Of a DNA stretch of 64,000 nucleotides, positions 48,380 to 60,900 are shown one piece after another. Source of the stretch: Schistosoma mansoni (Eukaryota > Platyhelminthes > Trematoda > Strigeidida > Schistosomatidae); NCBI RefSeq assembly GCF_000237925.1, contig NC_031495.1, forward strand, positions 35,681,511-35,745,510, given 5' to 3'. A program made the translations under genes and the position numbers. The notes under the pieces are model-generated. The model did no database searches and had not been told where the DNA came from. It worked only from the letters and a program-made list of their open reading frames with translations. Each line of letters opens with the position of its first letter. The stretch's first letter is position 1.

Positions 48380-49690
48380 TCATTAAATTAGCTGCGAAAA
48401 TTATGAGATACAGAATGATGTTTCCACAAATAAGTGAAACTCATTAGACCAAAGCTGGACACAAAAAATTGCATTCAGGAGAGGCACTGTCGTACTCTGG
48501 TCATAAAAACGAAAATGCTTACCACACACAAGGAGTTGCGATGATACTGTACAGACAAACACAAAAAGCAATTACAGGATGGGAGTCTCATGGATCCAGA
48601 ATCAGCAAATCGTACTTCAAAACATAGAACGAGGGAATCACCATCAATGTTGTCCAATCTTATGCATCCAACAATGCGGGCAGTAAAGACGATAAGGGTC
48701 AGTCTGACGAGAGGCTGCAACCAATCATAGAGAAGTATCCAGTGAACGACCTGACTATCGTGATGGGAGAGCTAAACACCAAGGTCGAATGGACAACATC
48801 GGGTATGTGGATATCATCGGACAACATGAACTGACTGTGAGAATGGAACGAGAATGGTGATAGATTTGATGATCTATGTTTTTTCAACAAAATGATTATC
48901 GGTGGCACTATATTCTTTCATAATCACATACACAAGCTACATTGGTCTCAGTGTATAACACTACACAGAACAGATCGATCACATTCGCATCAGTATAACG
49001 TTTAGAATATTCATGGAAGACGTGAGAACAAAGATAGGGGAATATATAAATTCAGACCACCACCTGGTTTTCGCCAAGATGAAATTGAAGTTAAAGGAGC
49101 TCTGCACTACTGGAGAAACAGTGTTATAAAAGTTCAAAAAACTCTTCCTTCGAGATTCTGACAAACTCACCGAATTCAGCATAACTCTCAACAACATGTT
49201 CCAGGCATTACAGCATCTAACCGAAGAAACTGAGGAGATCATCAACATCCTATACAATTCATTGGATGAATTATACTGCAATGTCGTGCATGGATGACAG
49301 CTCACAAATGCATTGCAAGTGAAGATCGGTGTCAGACAAGACTGCCTCATTTCATTCTCTCTATTTCTTCTGATGGTCAACCAGATTATATAGGCTTACA
49401 CGTTTGTTGGAATCCCGAAATACATTGAACAGCCTGGATGGAACTAGACAATTCGGACTTGGCAGATGACATAGCTGTTTTATCCAGTACACAATAACAA
49501 GAATAGTGAAACCAGTTGATATGGCAGAAGCCTCTTCTTCAGTGGTTCTCAACATACACAAGGCAAAAGCATGATCCTCAAATGCAACACAAAGATTACA
49601 AACATAGTCACACTAGATGGACAAGCTCTAGAAGATGTGGAATCTGCCATGTATTTTCAGGACTGCAACCGTAAGCCGAGACATTTCTGT
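48380..49690 (+). mobile_element. RTE family B LINE, copy 3, internally deleted
   Basis: Plus-strand translation gives endonuclease pieces (GVAMILYRQTQKAITGWES, YPVNDLTIVMGELNTKVEW at about 48740-48800) and then jumps near 49210 from the post-endonuclease linker directly to the RT palm (ELYCNVVHG, LTNALQVKIGV, LADDIAVLSS). The middle of the RT domain is missing. Many in-frame stops are present. Its endonuclease part shares stops with copy 2 at 32.7-32.9 kb. It ends at about 49690 after the segment also seen at 27500-27576. Confidence 0.8.
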
Positions 49691-49721
49691 AAGTACTTTA
49701 TTATTATAGAAAATAAAAAAG

Positions 49722-49925
49722 ATAATGAATTTACAGATTTCTAAAGCGAAGTCTCTTCCCCCTATTTACCCATCTGAAAGTACTCCTAAAGCGTCAGTGA
49801 GTTTCTCAGGTGACCGAATGTGGATGAAATTACAACGTATACACCAGATATCATGTGCATGGTTCTGGAAGATATGTCAGGGATTAACTGGAATTTATGA
49901 TATTATGTGTTTGGGAAAAGAAAGG
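49722..49925 (+). CDS. Candidate exon, function unknown
   Basis: After a good acceptor (AATTTACAG, ending 49735) an open frame runs about 60 codons with Trp- and Cys-rich content (SGDRMWMKLQRIHQISCAWF). A possible donor follows GGAAAAGAAAG. It lies 3.4 kb upstream of the LRR exon on the same strand and could belong to that gene, but it has no recognisable similarity to TCTE1. The start given is approximate. Confidence 0.25.
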
Positions 49926-49934
49926 TTGGTTTAA

Positions 49935-52900
49935 ACGAGATTTAATGAAGTATTAAACGATGAATGATGGGAAAACTATTTAGATGTAGAATTGATTCCG
50001 TAATCGCATGAGATTACTTAAGGTACTGTAGGTAGATAAATAAGTTAATAAAACACAAACTACTGTTACTTTGTTAGTAGTACAAAACCAATCACTTAAC
50101 GACCGAACAGAGATTAACGTTGGCTTCTAAAAAAACCAGCTCATATTACGATTCTTGTAATTTTTTTATATTTTAATAGACTGTTCTGCCCAACAATAGC
50201 GGTGACGTGAGGAGAATTTTTTCTTGACATTATGGTTGTTTCAACATGCTCACTCATATCTGATTTGCCTGTGAAATAATTCCTACAATATGAAGTAACT
50301 GATGGATAGATGCTTTTTACAACTTTACACGATTTTTTTCGTTTATTTTAAATAGAAAGTCATTGTGATCAATTGATTAAAGTTTACTAAAATGTTCTGC
50401 ACAGTATCAAATAAAATAAGAAGTGCATTGAAAATCTCAAATATTTAATATCTGTACGAACTTATTAGTCCTTAATTATCTACTGATAGGAATGGATCAT
50501 GCCTACTTTTGTCACTGAATTAAATAGTAGTGTGGTCTGTACTTCAAACGATGAAAAACTAGGTTCCGAAAAACTGATTAATCTAAATAAAGAACCGCAA
50601 TCCAGTAATAACTCATCAGTAGCTTCCTTGATAATACTATTTACCGTAGATAAAATTTTTCTCACTAGCTAATGGCGAGAATTCGGACTTATAAGATTCT
50701 GCTTTTAATGTTCATTTAATTACATTAGAAATACTTTGTTGCTTGGAGTAATCTTAATAGAAAATTTACTCTGTTGTAGAGTAAATCAACATAAATCATT
50801 CAATCATTTCGCGTTGTAATTTTAGGTTCGTTCACACTGTAATAGAGAGAAGTATTTTCTGAAGTAATAATTCTCCAGTTACAGTTTAGTTGTTCTTTTT
50901 GACATTCTGAATTTAGTTTAAACATAATGTTCGAAAGATTAGGACCTACCATATTTTTTCGCTTCATACGGCATCAGTGTTTCTCCGTCATTATTATCGT
51001 ATTAGTTGGCTCTGTTGATTCATGATTGAAGTTGCAATCGAAGGGCTCTATATCGTTCGTTTCTTGTTAAACTTGCAATAGAGCCAAATATTCGGCCATA
51101 GAAAACCCCGATTAAGCAGTATCTGTGAAAATCCCTACAAATATCCTTGATTTGTTACTGAAGACTATTTAGTTTTAGTTGAAACGTGACATTTTGTATT
51201 AAATTCTGTCTTAATAAATCTTTTCAAACTTGTGCCAGGACCCTAGTGGGGATATCAGCCGTTAATTTGGAATTTAAAATAGTATTACTCACTAGACATC
51301 ATTACAATTTCATGCTTCGTTCTTATCCCATTTTTGTTCTCTTTTCACTGTATTTTCAGTATACTTGTTTAATCTAAGTAAGCGAATTCAGTTTTCCCTG
51401 TTATGTAGTCCTGTTTTGTGCAAATTGTTTTACTTCATAATAGTATATTTTTAGTCGATGTGGACCTCCATAATATCACCCAACTCTATAATTGTTGTTA
51501 TTAAGATATCAAGGAATTAGTTATTGTCATTTTGAATTCTTCCATGATTAAAGACTAGGAATTACTGTTATCTGAATGTTTGATGTTATTGAGTTCTTGT
51601 ACGATTTTGATGTTAATAAAGGATATTTAACAGTAATTAATCCATTCTTGAAGTTGTACAGTTGCAAATACATACTTTTTGCACAGTAATAGAATATGCA
51701 TTTTCCATCACGCAGTATTTCTAATGAAATGAACTAAAAGGAATTTGTTCATCTAACCGTTCTTTCCTATTTTTGGTAAGGAATTCGTCATAGCTGACTA
51801 CTAACACAGATCACATATGTATTTGATTAGAAGGTTACATACTGTAAATATTTAAATCTAAAGTTATGGTCTTTCAAACTTGCTGATTAAACATTTTGAT
51901 ATCTGCTAAGCAACAGTATTCAATGTGAGTTCAAGAGAAAACACCGTTGTCAGACTTTACTGTCTAAATAAATGAGGAGAATTCACAGTGACTAGTACTC
52001 AAATGAAAACATTAACTTGGTCAAATCGAATTAGGTTGCCATGATATTAAAGACTCGCTAATTCTACTGATCTTAAGAGATAGTGGATGATTAATTTAAA
52101 CATTTAGTTACTCAACGAAAGGGTATGAATTAAAGAGACGGAAATGATCCGGTCGAGAATAATTGTCAATGCTGCAAAGAAAGTGGAACGGCGGCTATCA
52201 AAGTTGAATTATAGAAACACACAACTAGTCCAGTAATTTAAGAAAATGTATGTGAAGTGACTATAACTTCATAGACAATCGGTTTACGTTCTCATTGTAT
52301 TTAATTATACGATGCATTCATTCACTGAAGTTATATATACAATAGTTTTTGGCTTCATGTCTGAGAAAGATAATAACAATATTCTGTAAAAAACTGATAA
52401 CGTATAATTTAATTTCAGCTTTCAATTAGTTGAATGATAGAAAATCTTTTTCACAGAAAACAGATATTTCAAATTGGGTTACTTAAACGCTTTTAAGTGT
52501 AAAATTATAAACAACCTTACACCTCTACGAGCTAGATCAAATATCAGTGTAAACATATGTTGGTCCAGAAACGTAACTGCCATTCTTAACAATAACATGA
52601 ATAATCTGGAAAGTCAAGAATTACCGCCCCCCTAAAAAAAAGATTGTGTAAGGTTTATCTCAATGCCAGATGAATATTTATCATTTAAAATCTACTTCAC
52701 ATATAGTCAAAACGCTTAGTGATAAACAAACCGTAAAAAAATTGTAATGACTTAACAAAACAAACGAATGAACTAAAAGTGTAGAAGATATTAAAACAAA
52801 AAAGAAAATCAAATATTTCAAGAAATAGATGCTATAACCTCTCTAAGATCCTAAAAAGTCAGTCAACGCCAATTCATTAGCGAACATATGATTATTGATG

Positions 52901-53308
52901 GGTTCAGTGTGAAGAAAATCATATTCATACATTTACATTTCCCAGATAACTGTTCAAAACAAAGAGGCAATGAATACTACGCTGACTTTTCGATGAATTC
53001 TACCGCTCTGGTAACAGTTAATGATGGTCATGCAATACTGTAGAGTGACTGAATGTAATTCAATTAATTACTTTGAAGTTTTCCTGCCTGCCTTAATACC
53101 TGAGGCAAACCCTGGGTTCATTCCTAGATGGTATCTTAAATGAGCACTATTCGGAATTCTCGTTAGGATCAAAGACGAGTATTTCGAGGATGCACATACA
53201 AGTACAAAACGACTTTACAGTCTGAGATGTAAACTATAAATATCTTTTCGTAATTTACCCCTTCAAACCTCTTATAACTGAATTTTTAAAAAAAATTTGA
53301 TTATTCAG
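49935..53308. other. AT-rich stretch upstream of the LRR exon
   Basis: Possibly intron or promoter of the LRR gene. It contains one half of a direct repeat (52733-52832). No other exon could be identified. Confidence 0.4.
52733..52832. repeat. Direct repeat, copy 1
   Basis: About 100 bp nearly identical to 54498-54601, with only a handful of mismatches, containing GACTTAACAAAACAAACGAA and AATATTTCAAGAAATAGATG. Both copies face the same way and flank the LRR exon. The source is unknown. Confidence 0.75.
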
Positions 53309-53594
53309 TAGCCATGTTAGTTTGGAACAATGTCGTTTATTAGCAACTCATTTACAAAATCATCCAACACTGGAATGTTTAGATTTATCTCATAATGCTA
53401 TTGGTTATCGTGGTATATGTGCATTGAGTAAATTATTAACTGTAAAGTGTCAAATTAAATCATTGAATTTAACAAATAATCGTTTGAAATCCACGAGTGG
53501 TTTAGCTTTAGCCTATACCCTTTCACAATCAGATTGTCTTCTAGTACAGTTGAATTTGCGCATGAATAAATTACATGATGGGGGTATTGCTTTG
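53309..53594 (+). CDS. LRR exon of a TCTE1/DRC5-like protein
   Basis: The exon is bounded by an acceptor (TTGATTATTCAG) and a donor (TTG then GTGAAA), with one leading base and 95 codons, ending in phase 0. It encodes ribonuclease-inhibitor-type leucine-rich repeats: LECLDLSHNAIGYRGICALS, IKSLNLTNNRLKSTSGLALA and LVQLNLRMNKLHDGGIAL. The order and wording fit TCTE1 (dynein regulatory complex subunit 5), where LEELDLSQNLIGDRGA, LRVLNLANNQ and LISLNLRLN lie in the same register. DRC5 is part of the nexin link that controls dynein in motile axonemes. No other exon of the gene was identified with confidence, and no matching downstream LRR exon was found before the RIB43A gene. It may be spread over very large introns or be a remnant. 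Another LRR family (for example LRRC34-like) is possible. Confidence 0.6.
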
Positions 53595-53639
53595 GTGAAA
53601 TTGAGTTTCATATAAAACGTCTATGGTATCTTTCACTTA

Positions 53640-54400
53640 TATTTGTGATAGTTTTTATTTTTTCATTGTTGATGTCAAAGACTTCAACTGGTAGGGTTTG
53701 TTGCCAGAAATCCCTCCCTAGTAAACCCATCCAGTTTCTTCATTTAATCACATTCTTAATTAACAGTTAATAGCAGTTATTCGATGTGACGCTTTTCTTC
53801 CTATTTCTTTAGGCCGATATATCTTCATCCTAGTGTTAATGTTCATACAGACTCGAACCCAGTACACCTTGCAGTTTAAATAACAACACGTTTTCTGTTA
53901 TATCACCTGGTGAATTATGAATGATAACTTTTGAGGACTATTTATGGACCAATGTAATATGTATATTTCCTATTGTATAATTGTTGTATCATTAGCTTCA
54001 TTTTGACCTTTGACTTATTATTATACGATTCTTGAGTTATCATCAGTCTATCGATTACCTTCCCCCTATATACAGCCACATTTGGCCAATTACAGTACAA
54101 ATGTTATTTTCTATTTTTTGGTACGATGTGGTCTATTTGGTTGGTACATAAACACAGTATGTTTTGTGAATAATGAATCGTATTGCCGAGGCTGTTATTG
54201 GTGTTCTGGACTTAACTGGCTGGGCTAGGCAGAAAGCAGGACCGAGTAGCACTCAAGACTGCTCATACAATTTTATGTATCATTGCTCCGATCGATAATT
54301 CACTCTTCTCTAATTGGGCGTTCATATACTAAACAGGGCATCACTCTCTCACACGTTATAACATTTTCCATTAAGTTACTCAGCTCAGACGTGTGATGTT
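53640..54400. repeat. Possible dispersed repeat with tRNA-like box B
   Basis: On the minus strand, GTGTACTGGGTTCGAGTCTG near 53848-53867 resembles a pol III box B. The rest (to about 54340) is moderately GC-rich and ends in CAGGACCGAGTAGCACTC. No matching copy exists in the window, so repeat status is not proven. Confidence 0.25.
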
Positions 54401-54497
54401 TTCCATTTTTGATTTGATTATTAAATGATTTGGAAGCCATCGTCAGAAAGCTCTCAACTTAGTTTTCATGTCAAAGATTAGGATTATATTAATCACT

Positions 54498-54601
54498 GTA
54501 AAAAAACCATTGTCATGACTTAACAAAACAAACGAATGAACTAAAAGTGAAGAAGATATTGAAACAAAAAAGAAAATCAAATATTTCAAGAAATAGATGC
54601 T
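54498..54601. repeat. Direct repeat, copy 2
   Basis: Partner of 52733-52832, same orientation, nearly identical. Confidence 0.75.
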
Positions 54602-54922
54602 TATATTATTATGTTGAATTTTGAACAAATTAATTTATTTATTTAATAATAATTATAATAATAATAACTCCTAGTAACTCTTATACCTAAACCTTTTTAT
54701 ATAACTGATATATATTGTTGTCAAGGTATTACACATTTTATTAATGACTATCAGTGTTATTGTTTGTAAAGAGTAAAGTAAATTGACTAATCTTGAACTT
54801 TTTAAAAATAATAATTTGAAAGTTGAATAGTTTTTGTGTTTTTTTAAAAATTTTGTTCTAAAGCTTTAATCAATATGGAATATAACATATATTTATTGAT
54901 AGTAGTAGTATATCTTTCTTTT

Positions 54923-57900
54923 TTAACGTGATGTAGTATTGAATTGGGTGAAATATTGGCCAGTTGGTTGGTTAGTATACAGCTAAAAAAATAATGAATA
55001 CTTTGGTTAAAACAAATTTGATAGTAATTACATCATGAATATTAAAGCATATATTATGAAAAGATAATTAACCATCACAGAAAACTGGGGGGTAATGAAC
55101 AATAATTTTATTTTGTTTGAAACTTTTCAGTGATAGATTCCTATGATTTTTATGGAAAGTCAAACCTATGACTTTATCTATATAATTTTACATTATGGAG
55201 TTGATATTAAATGATCTATATAGGCAACTTCAATAATTGTATGTTATAAAACGATCTTTATTTTAAAACTAAGCGAGTATCCATAAAACACTCGAGTTAT
55301 CGTTAAAAAAAATTTTATTTTGTATTAGGAATGATCTATGAGTAACCAAAAATATCTCTGTATAGAAATCCTTCTACTGTTCATATTCTTTCAGAAATAA
55401 ATTTCAACACTTTATAAACTTTTTTTAAAAATGAGGCTAATCTGAGGAACGGGACTTAGTGAAAAGTTTTCAAGCTTATTCATCGTTTTTGTTATTTTTT
55501 CACTAATCATGATAAAATGAGACAATTGAGGATTATCATCCAAACATATTAGCCTCATGAATACTTGGTACCAATTTTTTAGATGGATAAAAGATGTACT
55601 AGTAAAATAACATTTCAACCACGTAACACAAAGCCTTTAATCAGAGAGCAGGATCACTTTTTGAGACTCAAAAAAGAAGTCTATATTTCATGGTATGGCT
55701 CAGACTGGGAGTCAGTCATTTCACTGATAGGTGCCTTTTGTGTTTTGGTCAGCAGAAGTTTTTTTAACTAATTAATATGCTAATAATCAAAACAAAAGCA
55801 AATCATTTTGATAGTCACTTAGGCAACCACAGATAAAAATAATCTCATTATCAATGTTTTATAACTCTTAATTGAAGGCAAGATAATCCTATGTGCATTT
55901 AAAAACGACTTAACAACTTACTTCTTTGTTCAAGTAATCTTGAAAAGATTTCTGTTCCTGAGCTAGTTGAAGATTTTTTTCAGCCACTTTTCGATTTATT
56001 TCACGTGTGGAGCGTTCAATTTCTCTTTCTATCAACAAGCCTAGTCTAGCTGATTTTAATATTTGATTATCCCATTCTTCATCCCCTTGCTTTTCTCTTG
56101 CTAACTGACGCTTCAGTAAACAAATAAGTGAATATAAGAAATTTTTATTGGACGTAAGTCTAATTTCTTGGGTACTGTATGCCAACTACCTGTTTGTAAA
56201 CCTATAACTTTGAGGAAACGGTGATGTTTCATGTAAAAACTCGACTGCGAATCCATAACAAATGTAATAAATTTAAAGTAGCAAGTAATTGAATAGTAAA
56301 TACAAGAATCTACAAGGCTTTCTTATTTCTATCTCGATATGGTCATTGTTCAAATTGACTGACTGACAAACCTAAAAACTTACTATATTAAAACATTTTC
56401 AGCAACATTAATCTCCTGTGCTTATCAGGAGGATAATTGAACAACTAAATTTTTCGTTGGCAACCATGGTAACCTGATGTATTACCTGACTTCTATCCTG
56501 GAGAATGATTTTTAAGGATAAACAATTTGATGATTCTAATCTTTTATTTTATTTAAATTTACAGTGACAGATAGTTAATATCAACAGGGTATTTGTAAGT
56601 TGGAAGACTAAAATATACTTGACTTTGTTGAAATGATTTTGAGTGAAAAATGAATGAGACGTTATCAGGTATATTGCTTAAATTTTATGCCGTTTCGTTT
56701 TGATTTTGATTAAGACAACCTCTATTTCCTTTTATTTTAACGAATAATAATAATTCGATTATTAGAAGCATAACATAAAGCATTATATATTTAGCCACTT
56801 TGTCATTAGCTTGAGTTGCGCAAACGCGCATTCTTGAAGCTTATAACCAGAAAACTTCCAAAAATGATGTGTCAGAAAAGTGATACGAATGTCGGTTGAA
56901 TTTGGAATGCTTTAAACTCAACATTATTGCTAACCGGTCTGATACCTGTTTTTCTTTTATTTGCTCTTCTTGATATTTACGAATATCTTTTATCTGTTCA
57001 AGTGTCATTCCTTTGTAACGTTCAGGAATTATTCGATTAATTCCAAAGGCAGATATTGCTTGAGCGGGATTCTCGCTCAGAAAATCACCATATATTGCAT
57101 TGCATATCTCTGTCATATTGTCATCTTCTGTTTGTTTGGCTTTAAGAAGAGCTTTTTGATCGCTTTCTTCTTTTAATAACTTGTTATATCTCTGCATGGC
57201 TACATTTATTGCTCGTCGACATTCTTCCTCAGCTTTTTGAAGTTCACATGCACGTTGATCTAATTCTCTTCTTTTAAGATCATACAACCTAGATGTTTGC
57301 GAAGTTAAAATGAGAAAAATTAGAATATTTAACATTAAAAATCACCTCACTAAAAATAGAAATGACCAAGTAGTTCTGTTTCCTTACCAACCAACATTTA
57401 TTTAATAACGTGTCCATTACTTCTGCTGCATCAATTAGCCAGTAATGTAGTAGGGTCTAGTTTATGTGCAGTTAACTTTAATTAGTAATATACAAGCCAG
57501 AAGAAAGTAAATGCCCAGTGTTCATACTTACTGAATGTATATCTAATAGTCTATTGACAAATATAAAGATTTGGTTATTAGATGGTTTTTTAATTAAGCA
57601 AAGTGAAATTATACACCGTTGATACTAAACTATATAATGCTGGAAATTGATACGGTTCAGATTATGTGCCTACATATGTAGGCTTAGCAGGCAGGAAACT
57701 TCATAGCTACGCACATGTTTATGAGCATTTAAACAAGTGGTTGTAAAGCAGTTGGTTTGATAGTGTTTATAAAAGAAGTAATTTCCATGAATAATCATCG
57801 ACATACTGTACCCGCGTCACAAAGAGTTTTCTGGTAATTGTTATTGGTTATCAATTTTAATTTTAAGTTTCCGGAGTAACTACAGCCTATTTCGCAAAAA

Positions 57901-60900
57901 GCAGCTGGGTAAATTGCTGTCGAACTCAGTCTGATTTTTTTATTCAACACTTTATTTACTAACAGGAGCTAGGATCCTCAAATTAAAAAGCGCTTATTAG
58001 TTTATTTTTTGTTTGGCTTCCCAACACCGACGAATTCTTGAGAGAAAAGACCCAGAACAACTTGACTGCTGTAATAACAATGAACGTTATAATATAAATG
58101 CAAGACAAACCGATCTAATTGAATGTATGAAATAAGACTACCTGGAAAGTTGAGCTGACAATACAAGACTAGAGGGGAAAAGAGTCAAATCATCTGCTTA
58201 AAGTTTTTCTTTTTTGCTCAGAACGTCACTGAGCAAGTTTTTTGCAAACCATTAGGACTATTGGGTTATGTGATTATTTTGTAGGGAATGCTATTCAATT
58301 TTCGAAGCATGCTAAACAAATTGGTCCATAAAATGAGTAATTAGTCATTTACTTTGCTTCAAAACACTGTTAGCTTGTAGCTGTAAATAATTCCCCAAAA
58401 TCAATAGCTCATTAAGTGTTCGACATTGGATGCTGACCACGTTGTTTAAGTGGACTTGTTTAGCTGAAGGCTTTCGGTCATGCATCCGCACCAGATCACG
58501 TTTCGAGTCGGCGTGGGACACAGCTCCTACGTTTCATTAGCCAGCTCATAGAAAAGGTCCTCGATATATTGGTAACGAATCAAATATATCTTTCCTGCCT
58601 CTTCTCGTCTGACTTCTGATTTCTATCTGACTGGGAACGATCAAACATAGAAGGTGCTACTGGTATCCAGTTGTAAAACTAGAATATCCGTTGCATCATC
58701 ATTGGTGAGACCGACGTGATCTGGTACACCAAGTCAATATACTGTGAGTCTGTTCCATTTTGGAATATTATTATTCATTGTTATTCTTTATTTGAATTAT
58801 ATATATTGTGATATACCTTTTTTCGCGAATTTTTTTTCTCGGATATATTTTACTTAGACATTTTTCGTTATCTATATTAATATGACGGAACACTCACCCA
58901 AGGTTTTTAAGTTAAAGTCTATTCCCCCTATTTCGATTCAGTTAACGCCATTTTGGCCCGACAATATCGAGTCCTGGTTCTGCTATGCAGAAGCCGATTT
59001 TTGCATGCACGGAATCACGGACTCGCGCACACGTTTCCTCGCGGTAGTTAAGGCGTTACCGCGCGAGTTTAACAGGTACGTAACACCTAGTATGTTTACT
59101 AGTGATGTTTCCGAACCTTACGAATCGCTTAAGCTATCGATTTTAAAACGAGGAGACCTAACTGATCGACAACGGTTAGACCAACTCCTTAACAATATCG
59201 ACTTACAACATGGTTCTGCGACGGACATGTTGCTTAGAATGAGAGAAGTCATCGGCCAACGAACTTTCGATGATGGCCTATTTCGACAACTTTTCTTGTC
59301 TAAACTCCCTCAACAGGTGCAGGCAGTGCTTGTTTCATTTCAAAACAATGCCATAGATGAACTAGCTGCATCTGCCGATCGAATCTTGGAAATCACCAAA
59401 TTTTCTAAAGCCGAGGTTTTTACTATCAAAGAAAAACCCCAATCGACCTCGACTGACATGGCCGAACTATGTCACACGCTTACACGATATCTTAGAGTTC
59501 GCAATGACCGTAGTCGGTCAAAAACCCCGCGTAGAAGTGCCTCACGTAAGCGATCTGGCTCTCGACCACGAGAGACAGACAATCCCGACTGGTGCTGGTA
59601 TCATAACCAGTACGGTAAGTTTTCCAGAAACTGCAGGAAACCTTGCAATTATCCGACCCCAAAATCGAGTGACACGAAAAACAGTTCGGGAAACTTCCCA
59701 GCCGGCACGCGTTAACGGCAACCGTAGCCGGCGAACACAGCCGCCTCTTATATGTCACGGATGTGACTACGAAAGTTCGCTACCTCGTCGACACTGGCGC
59801 AGAAGTTAGCGTTCTTCCAGCAAATCCCGACGACAGACTTCGCGAGTCTGTTTTAAGTTTACAGGCGGCAAACGGAAAGCCGATCGCTACTTACGGTAAA
59901 AGGTACGTCTACCTTAACGTGGGTTTACGCAAACCCATACACTGGATTTTCGTGGTTGCAGATGTCTCTATGCCAATCATTGGTATAGACCTGTTACAAC
60001 ACCACAATCTACTCATCGACACACGCTCACGAAGGTTAATAGACGGAAACACTAAGTTATCCGTTTGCGTAACTCCTTGTTCTGGTTGCAGGTTATCCCC
60101 AGTCACGATTAAGCACACCATAGACCCCTTGTACCAAGCAGTACTCGACAAATACCCCGGGATATGCCAATCGCAATCGAAATTACCTTGTGTAACCAGC
60201 AATGTTACACATCACATCTCGACTACACGACCACCTGTATTCTCGAAAGCCCGAAGACTCGCTCCCGAGAAGCTTAGGTTAGCTAAAAACGAATTCGACC
60301 ACATGATGGACCTAGGGATAATTCGACCATCGAATAGTCCATGGGCATCCCCATTGCACATGGTCCCTAAAAAGGACAGCAATGATTGGCGGCCAACTGG
60401 TGATTATCGGCGTCTGAATGCTGAAACAATTCCCGATCGTTACCCGCTGCCTCATATTCACGATTTGACAGCTACCTTGAAAGGTACAACTGTCTTTTCG
60501 AAAATCGACTTGGTTAAAGCTTATAACCAAATCCCGATGGCACCTGACGACATTCCTAAAACCGCCATCATCACTCCCTTCGGTCTTTACGAATTTCTAC
60601 GAATGCCTTTTGGTTTAAGAAATGCGGCTCAAACCTTCCAAAGGTTTATAGACGACGTCTTCCGAGGTCTCAACTTCGTACATGCGTATGTTGATGACTG
60701 TCTAATAGCAAGTCCGGACAGAGAATCACATCTCAAGCATCTGGACATTGTTTTCGATCGACTTCAAAGGCATGGGATTACTGTCAACATTCAGAAATGC
60801 CAAATCGGAACTAACTGCTTAGACTTCTTAGGACACACCATTGATGCCCAAGGCATCCGACCCCTTAGGAGCAAAGTGGCGGCCATTCTGGATTACCCAG

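Noticed and set aside
50500-50676. Plus-strand frame MPTFVTELNSSVVCTSNDEK... of 58 codons
   Set aside because: Codon use looks plausible, but there is no clear splice acceptor, no domain and no link to the LRR exon.
55583-55771. 62-codon plus-strand frame inside the RIB43A gene region
   Set aside because: It lies in an intron on the opposite strand and lacks any motif.
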